From positions 186,001-250,000 of the forward strand of contig NZ_JAIWNC010000003.1 of NCBI RefSeq assembly GCF_020216025.1: a DNA stretch of 64,000 nucleotides. The letters are read 5' to 3'. The translations under genes and the position numbers were made by a program. Below the pieces are notes generated by a model, which had not been told where the DNA came from, did not search any database, and saw nothing but the letters and a program-made list of their open reading frames with translations. The DNA comes from Jidongwangia harbinensis (GTDB lineage Bacteria; Actinomycetota; Actinomycetes; Mycobacteriales; Micromonosporaceae). Shown here piece by piece: positions 35,355 to 50,349 of the stretch (the first letter of the stretch is position 1; each line of letters starts with the position of its first letter).

Positions 35355-36485
35355 TCAGGAACCGTTCTTCAGGAAGTCCGGCACGTCCACGTCGTCGAAG
35401 AGCACCCGGCGCGGCGGCGGGGTGGTGGCCGGTACCGGCGGGGTGGTGTTGTTCGCCGGCGGCGGCGTGGTGACCGGCGGCGGCGCGGTCGGCTGCTGCA
35501 CCACCTTGCGGGCCGGCTCGGACGGCTTGTACGAGGGCGCGCCCCCGTCGAAACCGGCCGCGATCACGGTGACCCGCACCTCGTCGCCGAGCGCGTCGTC
35601 GATGACCGCGCCGAAGATGATGTTGGCGTCCGGGTGGGCCGCGTCCGTGACCAACTGGGCGGCGTCGTTGATCTCGAACAGGCCCAGGTCGGACCCGCCC
35701 GCGATGGAGAGCAGCACGCCGCGGGCGCCGTCCATGCTCTGCTCCAGCAGCGGGCTGGAGATCGCCTTCTCGGCGGCCTCGACGGCGCGGTTGTCGCCGC
35801 GCGCGCTGCCGATGCCCATGAGCGCGCTGCCGGCGCCGCTCATCACGCTCTTGACGTCCGCGAAGTCCAGGTTGATCAGACCCGGCGTGGTGATCAGGTC
35901 GGTGATCCCCTGCACACCGGAGAGCAGCACCTGGTCGGCCTGGCGGAACGCGTCCATCATGCTGATGCCGCGGTCACCGAGCGCGAGGAGCCGGTCGTTC
36001 GGGATGACGATCAGCGTGTCGCACTGGTTCCGCAGCTCGTCGATGCCGGACTCGGCCTGCACCTGACGGCGCTTGCCCTCGAAGGAGAACGGCCGGGTGA
36101 CCACGCCGATGGTGAGCGCGCCGAGCTTGCGGGCGATGTTCGCCACCACGGGCGCGCCACCGGTGCCCGTACCGCCGCCCTCGCCGCAGGTCACGAACAC
36201 CATGTCGGCGCCCTTGAGCACTTCTTCGATCTCGTCGCGGTGGTCCTCGGCGGCGTTCTTGCCGACGTCCGGCTGCGCGCCGGCACCGAGTCCGCGGGTC
36301 AGTTCCCGGCCGACGTCCAGTTTGACGTCGGCGTCACTCATCAGCAGCGCCTGCGCATCGGTGTTGATCGCGATGAACTCGACGCCCTTGAGCCCAACCT
36401 CGATCATGCGGTTCACGGCGTTCACGCCGCCGCCACCGATGCCGACGACCTTGATCACGGCAAGGTAGTTGTGTGGAGGTGTCAT
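35355..36485 (-). CDS. ftsZ: Cell division protein FtsZ
   Basis: 376 residues. The tubulin signature [12 protein letters not shown], the T7 loop [11 protein letters not shown] and [13 protein letters not shown] are intact. A Pro/Thr-rich linker (about 320-355) leads to the C-terminal peptide [13 protein letters not shown], the docking site for SepF. ATG 36485 ([14 protein letters not shown]) is the standard start. A TTGACA-type promoter lies about 110-140 bases upstream, so ftsZ can be transcribed independently of the rest of the cluster. Confidence 0.97.
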   Translation of the reverse strand: MTPPHNYLAVIKVVGIGGGGVNAVNRMIEVGLKGVEFIAINTDAQALLMSDADVKLDVGRELTRGLGAGAQPDVGKNAAEDHRDEIEEVLKGADMVFVTCGEGGGTGTGGAPVVANIARKLGALTIGVVTRPFSFEGKRRQVQAESGIDELRNQCDTLIVIPNDRLLALGDRGISMMDAFRQADQVLLSGVQGITDLITTPGLINLDFADVKSVMSGAGSALMGIGSARGDNRAVEAAEKAISSPLLEQSMDGARGVLLSIAGGSDLGLFEINDAAQLVTDAAHPDANIIFGAVIDDALGDEVRVTVIAAGFDGGAPSYKPSEPARKVVQQPTAPPPVTTPPPANNTTPPVPATTPPPRRVLFDDVDVPDFLKNGS

Positions 36486-36597
36486 CGGGCTCAGCCTTCC
36501 CTTCCAGGGTTGGCGGCTGTCGAGGGCCCCTGCGGTTCCGGCCAGAACCACACTTCGACAACCGCAGCCGTACAAGGGAGGGCGAGGAAACCCTCAC

Positions 36598-36626
36598 CCT
36601 CTACTAGAGGCTTAGTGTTATGTCAA
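36598..36626 (-). promoter_or_regulatory. ftsZ promoter with palindrome over the -10
   Basis: On the minus strand TTGACA (36621-36626) is followed 17 bases later by TAGAGG (36598-36603). The -10 is the right half of a perfect palindrome CCTCTA-G-TAGAGG (36598-36610), a possible operator. The predicted mRNA leader is about 105 bases. Confidence 0.6.
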
Positions 36627-36769
36627 CTACTGAACCTCTGGTCGCAAGGTAAGCGGACCTTTACCGACATCCAAGGACCGACGCGGCGTGTCGGCGTGCG
36701 CGTGCATGGCGACTATCCGACTGAGCCGTAACCTCGTACGCAATGCTCCGTTTGGGCAATTTTGTCCGA

Positions 36770-37543
36770 TTAGCGGATGGTGACCACGGACGGGGCGCTG
36801 ACGTCGATGGTCCGGCCGTCGCGGTTGAGCAGCGCGGTGGAGACCTTGGCCTTGACCTCGCTGGCGGAGTCGTCACCCCAGATCACCGTACGGTCCTTGC
36901 GCAGCAGCAGGTGAATCCGCGCCGGCGCCTCCACCGAGATCGCCACCAGTTGCTCGCGCAGGTCGTCGGTGAGCGCGGCCAGCACGGTGAGCGCGGCCCG
37001 GGTGTTCACGTCCGACGGGCCCGGAGCGGCCAGTTTCGCCAGCGGCAGGCCGGCCGGCTTGCGGGGCACGGTCCGGAACGCCACACCCTCGGTGTCGATC
37101 AACGTGTACGAGGCGTTCCCCGCCGCCGCCACGGCGGCCACCGGCGTCCGCTCCACCACCTCGACCACGAGCGTGCCGGGCCAGTCCCGGGACACCACCG
37201 CGTGGTCCACCGCGGCCAGGCCCTGCACCCGGGACCGCACCGCGTCGGTGTCCACCCGGGCCAGCGGCTCGGCCATCCGCACCGCCGCGGCCTGCTCGAC
37301 CTGCACCGCGGACAGCACCTCGGTGCCCACCACCCGGACCTGGCGCACGCCCAGCACGGACGTGCCGTACACCATCCAGATCAGTCCGCCCACCACCAGC
37401 ACGACCCCCGCCCCGACCGCCCAGGGCAGCGCCGCCCGCAGGCGCCGCTGCCGGGCGCGGGCCATGAACCGGCGCACCGACGAGGGCACCGCGTCGGTGT
37501 CCGCGCGGACCAGCCGCCAGTTCCGCCCGCCCCCCGCGGTCAT
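36770..37543 (-). CDS. ftsQ: Cell division protein FtsQ
   Basis: 257 residues. A short cytoplasmic start, one membrane helix at about 39-59 (LPWAVGAGVVLVVGGLIWMV), then a POTRA domain (GVRQVRVVGTEVLSAVQVEQ) and a beta domain (DWPGTLVVEVVERTPVA). It bridges early and late division proteins (FtsL/FtsB partners). It lies three bases after murC. Confidence 0.92.
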   Translation of the reverse strand: MTAGGGRNWRLVRADTDAVPSSVRRFMARARQRRLRAALPWAVGAGVVLVVGGLIWMVYGTSVLGVRQVRVVGTEVLSAVQVEQAAAVRMAEPLARVDTDAVRSRVQGLAAVDHAVVSRDWPGTLVVEVVERTPVAAVAAAGNASYTLIDTEGVAFRTVPRKPAGLPLAKLAAPGPSDVNTRAALTVLAALTDDLREQLVAISVEAPARIHLLLRKDRTVIWGDDSASEVKAKVSTALLNRDGRTIDVSAPSVVTIR

Positions 37544-37546
37544 CGC

Positions 37547-38977
37547 TCAGCGGTCCCGATCGGCCTCGGTGAGGGCGGCCAGCAGTTCGTCGCCCATCAG
37601 CGAGATCGGCGGCGCGCCCATGGTGACCACCACGTCGCCGGGGCGGCTGCGGCGGACCACCTCGGTCGGCACGTCCTCCCAGGACGGCACGAACACCTTG
37701 CGGTCGTCCGTCAGCGCGACCGCCGCGGTCAGCGCGACGCCGCCCTCACCCGGCTCGCGCACCTCGCCCGGGCCGAAGACCTCCATGACGATCACCTCGT
37801 CCGCGAGCGACAGCCCCTCGGCCAACTCGGCCTGCAGGTCCCGGGTGCGGTAGACCCGGTAGGGCTGGAACACCACCAGCAGGCGGCCGTCGCCGGCCAC
37901 CTCGCGCAGCGTGCGCAGCGCGGCCTTCACCGAGGTCGGGTGGTACGCGTACTCGTCGTAGACCCGGACGCCCGCGGCGATGCCCTTGCGCTCGAACCGC
38001 CGCCGCACCCCCGGGAACGCACTCAGCGCCTCGGTGATCGACACCAGCGGAATGCCCAGCTTCAGCGCGGTGAGCACGGCCGCCGCGCTGTTCAGTCCCA
38101 TGTGCCGGCCGGGCAGCGCCAGCTTGATCTCACCGAGCGCCTCGCCGTGCAGCGCGGCGGTGTACCGCACCCCGCTGACCGACGACACCACGTCGTCGAG
38201 CCGCAGGTCCGCCCATTCGCTCTCGCCGTACGTGTAGACGGTCCGCCCCTGTGCCCGCAGCGCCACGATCAGATCCTGGACGCCGGGGTCGTCGGCGCAG
38301 GTCACCACGAAGCCGTCCGCGTCGGTGAGCTCGGCGAACTGCTGGAAACCGGCCTTGAGCCCGGCCAGGTCGCCCCAGTTGTTGAGGTGGTCACCCTCGA
38401 TGTTGGTGACGATCGCGACGTGCGGCCGGTAGATCAGGAACGACCGGTCGCTCTCGTCCGCCTCGGCCACGAAGTACGGCCCGGTGCCGTGGTGGCCGTT
38501 CGACCCGGCCTCGGAGATCTCGCCGCCGATCACGAACGACGGGTCCTGCCCGGCGTGCTGCAGGATCACCGTCATGATCGAGGTGGTGGTGGTCTTGCCG
38601 TGGGTGCCGGCCACCGCGATGGTCTGCCGGTTGGTCATGGCCGCGGCGAGCGCCTCGGACCGGTGCAGCACCCGCAGCCCGCGCCGGCGCGCCTCGACCA
38701 GCTCCAGGTGGTCGGCCGGGATCGCGGTCGAGTAGACCACGGTGTCCACGCCGTCCAGGTTGGACGCGGTGTGCGACATGTGCACCGTGCCGCCCAGCGC
38801 GCGCAACGCGGCCAGGGCCGGCCACTCGCGCAACTCGCTGCCGGACACCGGTACGCCGCGGGTGAGCAGCAACCGGGCCAGCCCGCCCATGCCCACGCCG
38901 CCGATGCCGATCAGGTGCACGCTGCCCAGGTCCTCGGCGGTCAACTCGCCGGCCGGCGTCAGCTCCGCCGTGTTCAC
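37547..38977 (-). CDS. murC: UDP-N-acetylmuramate-L-alanine ligase MurC
   Basis: 476 residues. The UDP-binding loop IGIGGVGMGGLA, the ATP loop AGTHGKTTTTSIM, EADESDRSF and HLNNWGD are in order. The C-terminal motif reads DEYAYHPTSV, where many MurC proteins have DDYxHHPTE; this looks lineage-specific. It adds the first residue of the peptidoglycan stem. GTG 38977 has GGGGAG seven bases upstream. Confidence 0.95.
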   Translation of the reverse strand: MNTAELTPAGELTAEDLGSVHLIGIGGVGMGGLARLLLTRGVPVSGSELREWPALAALRALGGTVHMSHTASNLDGVDTVVYSTAIPADHLELVEARRRGLRVLHRSEALAAAMTNRQTIAVAGTHGKTTTTSIMTVILQHAGQDPSFVIGGEISEAGSNGHHGTGPYFVAEADESDRSFLIYRPHVAIVTNIEGDHLNNWGDLAGLKAGFQQFAELTDADGFVVTCADDPGVQDLIVALRAQGRTVYTYGESEWADLRLDDVVSSVSGVRYTAALHGEALGEIKLALPGRHMGLNSAAAVLTALKLGIPLVSITEALSAFPGVRRRFERKGIAAGVRVYDEYAYHPTSVKAALRTLREVAGDGRLLVVFQPYRVYRTRDLQAELAEGLSLADEVIVMEVFGPGEVREPGEGGVALTAAVALTDDRKVFVPSWEDVPTEVVRRSRPGDVVVTMGAPPISLMGDELLAALTEADRDR

Positions 38978-39008
38978 AGGTCCACTCCCCTACTGATGGA
39001 CGGCGCCG

Positions 39009-40115
39009 TCATCGGGCCACCGCCTCGCACACGAAGTCCAGCAGGGCCTCGTCGCCGTCCCGGCGTCCGTAGGCCCCGGCCGCCCGGCCCATCGCGGCGA
39101 GCCGCTGCGGGTCACGCGCCAGCGGGATCACCGTACGCTCGATCCATTCCGGTGTGACCTCGGCATTGTCCACCAGCAGGCCCCCACCGGCCTCGACCAC
39201 CGGCAGCGCGTTGCGCTTCTGTTCCTGATTGCTGTGCGGGTACGGCACGTAGATCGCCGGCACCCCGATCGCCGTGGTCTCGGCGACCGTGATCGCCCCG
39301 CCGCGGCAGAGCATCAGGTCGGCCGCGGCGTATCCGAGCTGCATGTCGGACAGGTACGGCACCACCACGTACGGCACCGGCAGGTCGTGCGGCACCTCGA
39401 ACGGATCGTTGCGCCCGCCCTGCACGTGCAGCACCTGGATGCCCGCGTGGGTCAGCGCCTTGGCCGCCCCGGCGACTGCCAGGTTGATCGCGCGCGCACC
39501 CTGCGAGCCGCCGGAGACCAGCAGCACCGGCAGGTCGGGACGCAGTCCGAAGTGGGCCAGCGCGCTCGGCCGCAGGGCCGGCCGGTCCAGCCGGGCGATC
39601 GCGGTGCGCAGCGGTACGCCGACCACCCGGGCCGAACGCAACGACTCGGCCTGCTGGGGCTGGTGCGGGAAACCGACCGCGACGTTCTTGGTGAACTTCA
39701 TGCCCATCCGGTTCGCCACCCCGGGCGGCACGTTGACCTCGTGGATCACCAGGGGCAGCTCGCGCCGCCAGGCCGCCAGGTAGGCCGGCACCGACACGTA
39801 CCCGCCGAAGCCCACCACGACATCGGCCTGGACCTCGTCGATCACCTTGCCCGCCGCGTGCGCCGACTTCCACATCCGGTCCGGGGTGCGCAGCAGGTTC
39901 AGGTTGACCGCCCGGGGCAGCTGGAACGCCGGGATCAACCGCAGGTCGTAGCCGGCCGGCGGGATCAGCTCGTTCTCCATGCCCTTCGGACTGCCCAGCG
40001 TGGTGATGCGCACCTCCGGGAAGTGCCGGCGCAACGCATCGGCGAAGGCAAGCAGCGGATAGATGTGACCACCGGTGCCCCCTCCGGCCAACACGACCGA
40101 CCGCAGCAGAGCCAT
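39009..40115 (-). CDS. murG: MurG, lipid II-forming GlcNAc transferase
   Basis: 368 residues. GGGTGGHIYPLLAFADAL, VVGFGGYVSVPAYLAAW, HEVNVPPGVANRMG, LVSGGSQGARAIN and CRGGAITVAETTAIGVPAI are the family's motifs. It converts lipid I to lipid II on the inner membrane face. ATG 40115 overlaps the ftsW stop by one base, with GGAGG eight bases upstream; GTG 40118 is an alternative. Confidence 0.95.
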   Translation of the reverse strand: MALLRSVVLAGGGTGGHIYPLLAFADALRRHFPEVRITTLGSPKGMENELIPPAGYDLRLIPAFQLPRAVNLNLLRTPDRMWKSAHAAGKVIDEVQADVVVGFGGYVSVPAYLAAWRRELPLVIHEVNVPPGVANRMGMKFTKNVAVGFPHQPQQAESLRSARVVGVPLRTAIARLDRPALRPSALAHFGLRPDLPVLLVSGGSQGARAINLAVAGAAKALTHAGIQVLHVQGGRNDPFEVPHDLPVPYVVVPYLSDMQLGYAAADLMLCRGGAITVAETTAIGVPAIYVPYPHSNQEQKRNALPVVEAGGGLLVDNAEVTPEWIERTVIPLARDPQRLAAMGRAAGAYGRRDGDEALLDFVCEAVAR

Positions 40116-41482
40116 CACCGTCTCCTCCCACCCCCCGCCGTCGCCTGCGGACGCTTCGCGGCGGGCCGCCGCGGCGGGGGGAGCGGCGGCAGCGGGGCCC
40201 AGACTAGCCGTACCCATCGAGCGGGCGGACGGGCGTTCAGGGCCCGGGCGGCGTCCGGTTCGGCACGGGCGAACGACGCCAGCATGCCGATCGCGGCGAG
40301 CGTCACGACCAGCGCGCTGCCGCCTGCGGAGATGAACGGCAGGGGCAGGCCGGTGATCGGCAGCAGGCCCACCACGCCGCCGATGTTGATCACAGCCTGG
40401 GCGACCAGCCAGGTGGTGATGGCGGTGGCGGCGAGCCGGCGGAACGGGTCCTCGACCCGGCGGGCGATCCGGAAGCCGGTGTACGCGAGCACCGAGAACA
40501 GCGCCAGCACCACGGCGCAGCCGACCACCCCCAGCTCCTCGGCGACCACCGCGAAAATGAAGTCGTTGTCCGCCTCCGGCAGCCAGTCCCACTTCAGCGC
40601 GCTCTTGCCCAGCCCGACGCCGAACCAGCCGCCCTCGTAGATCGCCGACCGCCCCTGCAGCAGCTGGTAGCAGGCGCCCAGGTCACAGTCCTCCGGCGGG
40701 CGGAAGAACGTGGTGAGCCGGGCCAGGCGGTAGTTGTCCGTGTCGGTCGAGCCGGAGCCGGCACCGCGGGACGCGGCCGCGATCAGCAGGCCGATCCCGG
40801 CCAGGCCGAGAACGCCCAGGGCCGCGAAGATCCGCAGCCGGACGCCGGCCGCCCAGAGCAGGCCGACGACCAGCGCCAGCAGCACCAGCATGGTGCCCAG
40901 GTCGTTGTAGCCGACCAGGACGAACAGCAGCCCCAGCACCGGGAACAGCGGGATCGCCAGCTCGCGCCAGAGCCCCAGGTAGGCGCCCTTGCGGGCGACG
41001 ATGTCCGCGCCCCACAGGACCAGGCCGAGCTTGGCCAGCTCGGACGGCTGGATGCCGACCGGGCCGAGGTAGAGCCAGAGCAGGTTGGCCTCGACCGGCC
41101 CGAGCTTCGGCTCGCTCAGGATCTTGACCGACTTCAGCGCCATCAGCAGGTCCAGCACGGCGAGCAGCACGATCGCGGCGCCCAGCACGTACGTGCCGAG
41201 CGTGCGCAGCGTGCGGGCCGGCAGCCGCTGGCACACCCAGAAGCCGAACAGCCCGAGCAGCGCGAAGACCGCCTGGTCCCGGATCGCGCTGAAGGCGTTG
41301 CCGTGCTGCGCGTACGCCTTCACGCTGGTCGCCGAGAAGACCATGGTGAGGCCGATCAGCAGCAGCAGGCCGGAGCTGGCGAGCAGCAGGTAGTAGGAGG
41401 ACAGCGGCCGTGCCAGCATCCCGTGCACGGCGGGCAGCAGTTGCCGGCTGAGCGACGGGCGGGCCTTCTGTTCCTCCATCAC
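40115..41482 (-). CDS. ftsW: FtsW, septal peptidoglycan polymerase (SEDS)
   Basis: 455 residues, about ten membrane helices. SEDS features include YLGPVGIQPSELAKLGLVLW, GKSALKWDWLPEADNDFIFA VVAEELG and LPITGLPLPFISAGGSALV. It polymerises lipid II with the class B PBP encoded at 45593. The C-terminal tail is Pro/Arg-rich and cytoplasmic. The exact start is uncertain (GTG 41482 or ATG 41479; both lie inside a weak GAGGTGATGG). The gene upstream is mraY: no murD lies between. Confidence 0.94.
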   Translation of the reverse strand: MMEEQKARPSLSRQLLPAVHGMLARPLSSYYLLLASSGLLLLIGLTMVFSATSVKAYAQHGNAFSAIRDQAVFALLGLFGFWVCQRLPARTLRTLGTYVLGAAIVLLAVLDLLMALKSVKILSEPKLGPVEANLLWLYLGPVGIQPSELAKLGLVLWGADIVARKGAYLGLWRELAIPLFPVLGLLFVLVGYNDLGTMLVLLALVVGLLWAAGVRLRIFAALGVLGLAGIGLLIAAASRGAGSGSTDTDNYRLARLTTFFRPPEDCDLGACYQLLQGRSAIYEGGWFGVGLGKSALKWDWLPEADNDFIFAVVAEELGVVGCAVVLALFSVLAYTGFRIARRVEDPFRRLAATAITTWLVAQAVINIGGVVGLLPITGLPLPFISAGGSALVVTLAAIGMLASFARAEPDAARALNARPPARWVRLVWAPLPPLPPPRRPAAKRPQATAGGGRRR

Positions 41483-41548
41483 CTCATCATCGGGGTAACG
41501 ACATCGATCACCGCGGACGCGCGCCGCGTGTCGGTGGGTGAGATCAGA

Positions 41549-42652
41549 TCACCCCATCGTCGCCAGGAAGTCGCTGTAGAACAGCCCCAGGCCGATCGCC
41601 ACGCAGAGCCCCGCCACGATCCAGAACCGGACCACGATGTTGACCTCGCTCCACCCGGCCAGCTCGAAGTGGTGCTGCAGCGGTGACATCCGGAACACCC
41701 GCTTGCCGGTGGTCTTGAAGGAGATGATCTGGATGACCACGGAGAGCGTGATGATCACGAACAGGCCGCCGATGATGACCGAGAGCAGCGTGGTCCGGGT
41801 CGCTATGGCCAGGCCGCCGATCAGGCCGCCCAGGCCGAGCGCGCCGGTGTCACCCATGAAGATCCGGGCCGGGTTCGTGTTCCACCACAGGAAACCGACA
41901 CAGGCGGCGGCCGCCGCCGCGGCGATCATGGCGATCTCCAACGGGTCGCGTACCTCGTAGCAGTAGGCACCGCCCCCGGAGTAGTCGATGTCCGCGCACC
42001 AGTGCCGGTACTGCCAGAAACCGATCAGCGCGTACGCTCCCAGCACCGCGATCGACGCGCCGGTGGCCAGGCCGTCCAGTCCGTCGGTGAGGTTCACGCC
42101 GTTCGACATGGACATGATGACGAACACGAAGACCAGCACCGAGCCGACCTTGCCGACGTCCAGGAAGCTGATGTCCCGGATGAACGAGATGCTCTCGCTG
42201 GCCACGGTCTGGCCGTTGGTGCTCGGCACGTACAGCGCGGCGATACCGAAGCCGCCACCGACGATGAGCTGGCCGAGCAGCTTGCCCTTGGCGCTCAGGC
42301 CGTTCGAGTTGCGCTTGCGGACCTTGAGGAAGTCGTCGAGGAAGCCGACCGCGCCACAGAACACGAACAACCCCAGCAGGACCAGGGCGGTCATGGTGGG
42401 CTTCTCCTGGGCGATCTGCCGCTCCGGCAGGGTGGTCAGCGCCAGGTGGCCGGCGACGTACGCGAACACCGTGGCCACGATGAACGCCACCCCGCCCATC
42501 GTGGGCGTGCCCTTCTTGCCCTGGTGCGACGCCGGTCCCAGGGACCGGATCGGCTGACCCGCCTTGAGCGCGGAGAACACCTTGATCGCAATCGGGGTGC
42601 CGAAGAGCGAGATGAGAAACGCGACCGCGGCCGCGACGATGACTGCCCTCAC
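41549..42652 (-). CDS. mraY: Phospho-MurNAc-pentapeptide transferase MraY
   Basis: 367 residues, ten membrane helices. [44 protein letters not shown] and [12 protein letters not shown] are the catalytic and Mg-binding motifs. It makes lipid I. GTG 42652 overlaps the murF stop (GTGA). The C-terminus ends 66 bases before ftsW. Confidence 0.96.
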   Translation of the reverse strand: MRAVIVAAAVAFLISLFGTPIAIKVFSALKAGQPIRSLGPASHQGKKGTPTMGGVAFIVATVFAYVAGHLALTTLPERQIAQEKPTMTALVLLGLFVFCGAVGFLDDFLKVRKRNSNGLSAKGKLLGQLIVGGGFGIAALYVPSTNGQTVASESISFIRDISFLDVGKVGSVLVFVFVIMSMSNGVNLTDGLDGLATGASIAVLGAYALIGFWQYRHWCADIDYSGGGAYCYEVRDPLEIAMIAAAAAAACVGFLWWNTNPARIFMGDTGALGLGGLIGGLAIATRTTLLSVIIGGLFVIITLSVVIQIISFKTTGKRVFRMSPLQHHFELAGWSEVNIVVRFWIVAGLCVAIGLGLFYSDFLATMG

Positions 42653-44018
42653 GGGCGAACCCCCTCAGGCCGCAGTGCGTCCGCGACCTTCCAGCACCGA
42701 TACCTCGAACCCTTCACCAGCACCACGTCCCCGGGACGCAGGTCTGCCCGCAGCGCCTCGACGGCCGCCTCCTGGTCGGCCGCGAACACCGCCTCGCCCT
42801 TCCACTGCTCCACCTCGGCGGCGCCGTCGAGCACCGGACGGGCGATGTCGGCGACCACGATGAGCCGGTCCACGCCCAGCTCGGCGGCGAGCCGGCCGAC
42901 GTCCCGGTGTCCGGCGACCTCGTACTCGCCGAGCTCCACCATGTAGCCGAGCACGGCGGTGGTCCGCCGGTCCGCGCCGAGCACCGCCAGCGCCCGCAGC
43001 GCCGCCGCGGTGGACGACGGGTTGGCGTTGTACGAGTCGTCGATGACGGTCACCCCGTCCGGCCGGTCGAACACGTCCATCCGCCGGCTGGAGACGATGT
43101 CGATCTCGCACAGGGCGGCCGCCACGTCGTCCGGCGACATGCCCTGCGACAGCGCCACCGCGGCGGCGGCCAGCGTGTTGGGAACCTGGTGCGCACCGGT
43201 GGCGCGGAGCCGTACCGGGCGGCCGGCCAGCGTGTACGACGCCCGGCCCCGGGAGTCCAGCGTGACGTTCTCCGCGCGCACGTCGGCGTCCGGCGACTCG
43301 CCGAAGCGCACCACCCGCGCCGCGGTCCGCCCGGCCATCCCGGACACCAGCGGGTCGTCGGCGTTGAGGATCGCCACCCCGTCCGCCGGCAACGCCTCGA
43401 CCAGTTCGCCCTTGGCCCGGGCGGTGCCCTCGAGGGAGCCGAACTCGCCGACGTGGGCGGTGCCGATGTTGGTCACCACGCCGATCCGCGGCGGGGCCAC
43501 CTCGGCGAGGTGCCGGATGTGCCCGACGCCGCGGGCCCCCATCTCGAGCACCGAGAACCGGGTGTCCGGCGTGGCCCGCAGCGCGGTGGTCGGGTGCCCG
43601 AGTTCGTTGTTGAGCGAGCCGACCGTCGCCACGGTCGGGCCCAGCCGGGCCAGCAGCTGCGCGATGTAGTCCTTGGTCGTGGTCTTGCCGGAGGAACCGG
43701 TGATGCCCACCACGGTGAGATCGGGCAGCCGGTCCAGCACGGCCCGGGCCAGCACGGCCAGCGCGGCCAGCGGGTCGGCCACCACCACCCCGGGTACGCC
43801 GGTGTCGCGGCTGCCCAGCACGCCGGCCGCACCCGCGGCGACCGCCTGGGCGGCGAAGTCGTGACCGTCCACGCGCTCACCGGCGAACGCCACGAACAGG
43901 CTGCCCGGGCCGACCTCGCGGGAGTCGTACTCGACGGTGCCGGTGACCAGCGCCTCGGGGCCGGCGTGCACCAGGGTGCCGCCGGTGATCGTGGCGATCT
44001 CGGCGAGACTCATCGGGA

Positions 44019-44022
<4 letters not shown>
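42649..44022 (-). CDS. murF: MurF, UDP-MurNAc-tripeptide-D-Ala-D-Ala ligase
   Basis: 457 residues. [24 protein letters not shown], the ATP loop [24 protein letters not shown] and [15 protein letters not shown] are present. It adds D-Ala-D-Ala to the stem. The ATG overlaps the murE stop (ATGA). Confidence 0.96.
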
Positions 44023-48196
<4,174 letters not shown>

Positions 48197-48202
48197 CGGC
48201 GG

Positions 48203-49054
48203 CTATCCCCCGACGCCCGCGGTGATCGTCTCACCCGGCGTGCCCGCCGGGTTCTCCGGCTGGACCTGCCCACCCGGCTGGACCTGCTGGACCTGCCCAC
48301 CCGGCTGGACCTGCTGGCCCCGGCCGCCCGGCTGGACCTGCTGGCCCTGCCGGTCCGGCGCGGTGCCGGTCCGGTTCGGGCCGGTGGCGGCCGCGTCGGT
48401 GTCCGGTGCGGTCACCGCCGGCTGGCCGGTGCCCGGACGCGGCACGCCGATCACCTTGCCGTCGGGCAGCCGGATGTACGCCGGCGCGTCCGCCTTGACC
48501 AGGCCCAGCCGCTTCGCCGCCGCGTCCAGGTTGCCCACGCTGTCGTACCGGGCCAGCTGGTTCTCCAACTGCTGCTGCTGGGTGTCCAGCGCGGCCTTCT
48601 GGTCCTGCAGCCGGCTGATCTCGAAGGAGTTCTCGTTGGTCTTCGTGTTGATCATCAGGATGCCCAGCACGCCGACGATCACCAGTCCGATCACCGCCGC
48701 GATGAACGGCGCACGCGGTGCGCTGATCGGCGCGGGCGGCGCGACCCGCAGCCGCGGCGCAGTGGCCGCGGTGTCGGTCACCCGCAGCGGCTCGGCGGTC
48801 GCGGTGTCGAGCTTGAGCGCGGCCGTCCCCTGCGTCGCGGCCCGCGTCCCCCGCACAGTGCCGGATTCGGCCGTGCCCCGGGTCGTGGCCCGCGCCCCCC
48901 GCGGGCTCCTCGACTCGGCCGCGTCCTCGGTCCCGGCCCGGGTCCCCCGTGCCTTTCCGGGCTCGGCCGTGCCGGTGCGGCGACGCGCCTCCGCCGTGCT
49001 GCGCTGCTCCGTGGTCCGGCCCCCCGACCGCGGAGCGTGGGTGCGCTCGCTCAT
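48203..49054 (-). CDS. ftsL: FtsL-like septum formation protein with long tails
   Basis: 283 residues. A disordered Arg/Thr/Ala-rich cytoplasmic part (1-113), one membrane helix at about 116-136 ([20 protein letters not shown]) and a short coiled coil ([20 protein letters not shown]), then [21 protein letters not shown]. This last motif and the position between rsmH and ftsI identify the FtsL role. A Gln/Gly-rich C-terminal repeat (GGQVQQVQP) is unusual. The ATG has GGGAGGGG upstream. Sequence similarity to E. coli FtsL is not visible, as is normal. Confidence 0.83.
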   Translation of the reverse strand: MSERTHAPRSGGRTTEQRSTAEARRRTGTAEPGKARGTRAGTEDAAESRSPRGARATTRGTAESGTVRGTRAATQGTAALKLDTATAEPLRVTDTAATAPRLRVAPPAPISAPRAPFIAAVIGLVIVGVLGILMINTKTNENSFEISRLQDQKAALDTQQQQLENQLARYDSVGNLDAAAKRLGLVKADAPAYIRLPDGKVIGVPRPGTGQPAVTAPDTDAAATGPNRTGTAPDRQGQQVQPGGRGQQVQPGGQVQQVQPGGQVQPENPAGTPGETITAGVGG

Positions 49055-49163
49055 AGCCCCTCCCCCTCCTGCTGTTCCCCCGGGCGTCACCGCCCTCGTC
49101 CCCCGTGCGTTGCCGGCATCCGGGACCGTTCGCGGGCGGTCCCTCTGCCGGTGTGCGCCGTGC

Positions 49164-50123
49164 CTACTTCCGTTCTTCGGTGCGCTCCACCGCGCGCAGC
49201 TTCACCGAAGCCGCCCGCGGGTTCGCCGCCACCTCTGCCGCGCTGGGCGGCTCCGACCCTCGGGTCAGGAGCCGCAGTGACGGTCCGGTTCCGGGCAGCT
49301 CGACCGGCAGGTCGATCGGCCCGGTGCTGCGCGCCCTCGCGGCGATGGCGCGCTTGACGATCCGGTCCTCCAACGATTGGTAGCTCATCACCACAAGGCG
49401 CCCTTTCGGGGCCAAGGAGTCCAACGCCGACGGAACGGCCGACTCCACCGCGGCGAGTTCGCCATTTACCTCAATACGTAGCGCCTGAAACGTTCTTTTC
49501 GCGGGATTTCCACCCGTTCGGCGCGCGGCGGCCGGGATTGCGTCCCGGACCAGGTCCGCGAGCCGTGCCGACGACGTGATCCGCGCCTGCTTCCGTTCCT
49601 TCACGATCGCCGAGACGACCCGGGTCGCGAACCGTTCCTCGCCGTACACCCGCAGTACCCGGACCAGTTCGCCCGGTTCGTAGGTGTTCACGACCTCCTC
49701 GGCCGTGACCCCCTGCGACTGGTCCATCCGCATGTCCAGCGGCGCGTCCTGCGCGTAGGCGAACCCGCGGTCGGGCTCGTCGAGTTGCAGCGACGAGACA
49801 CCCAGGTCGAACAGGCCACTGTGGAACACCGGGTGACCCAGGTCGGCGAGCACGTCCGGCAGCTCGTCGAAGACCGCGTGCACCAGGTGCGTACGGTCCG
49901 CGAAGCGGGCCAGCCGGTGCCGGGAGTGCGCCAGCGCCTCCTGGTCCCGGTCGAGTCCGATCAGGACCAGGTCCGGAAACCGGTCCAGGAACGCCTCGGC
50001 GTGACCGCCGAGCCCGAGCGTGAAGTCGACGTGCACCGCACCCGGCAGCTCACATGCGGGAGCGAGCAGCTCGAGACAGCGCTCGAGCAGCACCGGCACG
50101 TGTGTGCCGCGCAGCTCCCCCAT
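49164..50123 (-). CDS. rsmH: RsmH (MraW), 16S rRNA m4C1402 methyltransferase
   Basis: 319 residues from ATG 50123 ([19 protein letters not shown]); an ATG five codons earlier (50138) is possible but has a poorer ribosome site. SAM-binding features [15 protein letters not shown] and [11 protein letters not shown], plus [19 protein letters not shown] and [14 protein letters not shown], are intact. It is the second gene of the dcw cluster. Confidence 0.95.
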   Translation of the reverse strand: MGELRGTHVPVLLERCLELLAPACELPGAVHVDFTLGLGGHAEAFLDRFPDLVLIGLDRDQEALAHSRHRLARFADRTHLVHAVFDELPDVLADLGHPVFHSGLFDLGVSSLQLDEPDRGFAYAQDAPLDMRMDQSQGVTAEEVVNTYEPGELVRVLRVYGEERFATRVVSAIVKERKQARITSSARLADLVRDAIPAAARRTGGNPAKRTFQALRIEVNGELAAVESAVPSALDSLAPKGRLVVMSYQSLEDRIVKRAIAARARSTGPIDLPVELPGTGPSLRLLTRGSEPPSAAEVAANPRAASVKLRAVERTEERK

Positions 50124-50349
50124 CTTGTCGACCCCCATAGCCCAAGCTCATTCGGCACCCACCCGGCCACTCTGTGCCGTCGGCCCGGTCGTCCGTCCGT
50201 ACCGCCAGATCCCCATCCGCTCATGCCCGTGCCGGCGGGCAACGCGCCTGGCGCCGGGGAAGAGGCGCCAGGAGCGCGAGCGGCTGGAGATCTCGCAGTA
50301 CAGCGGCAGCGACGTCCGGGCCGAACGCACGGCCCACCCGGTGCACGCC

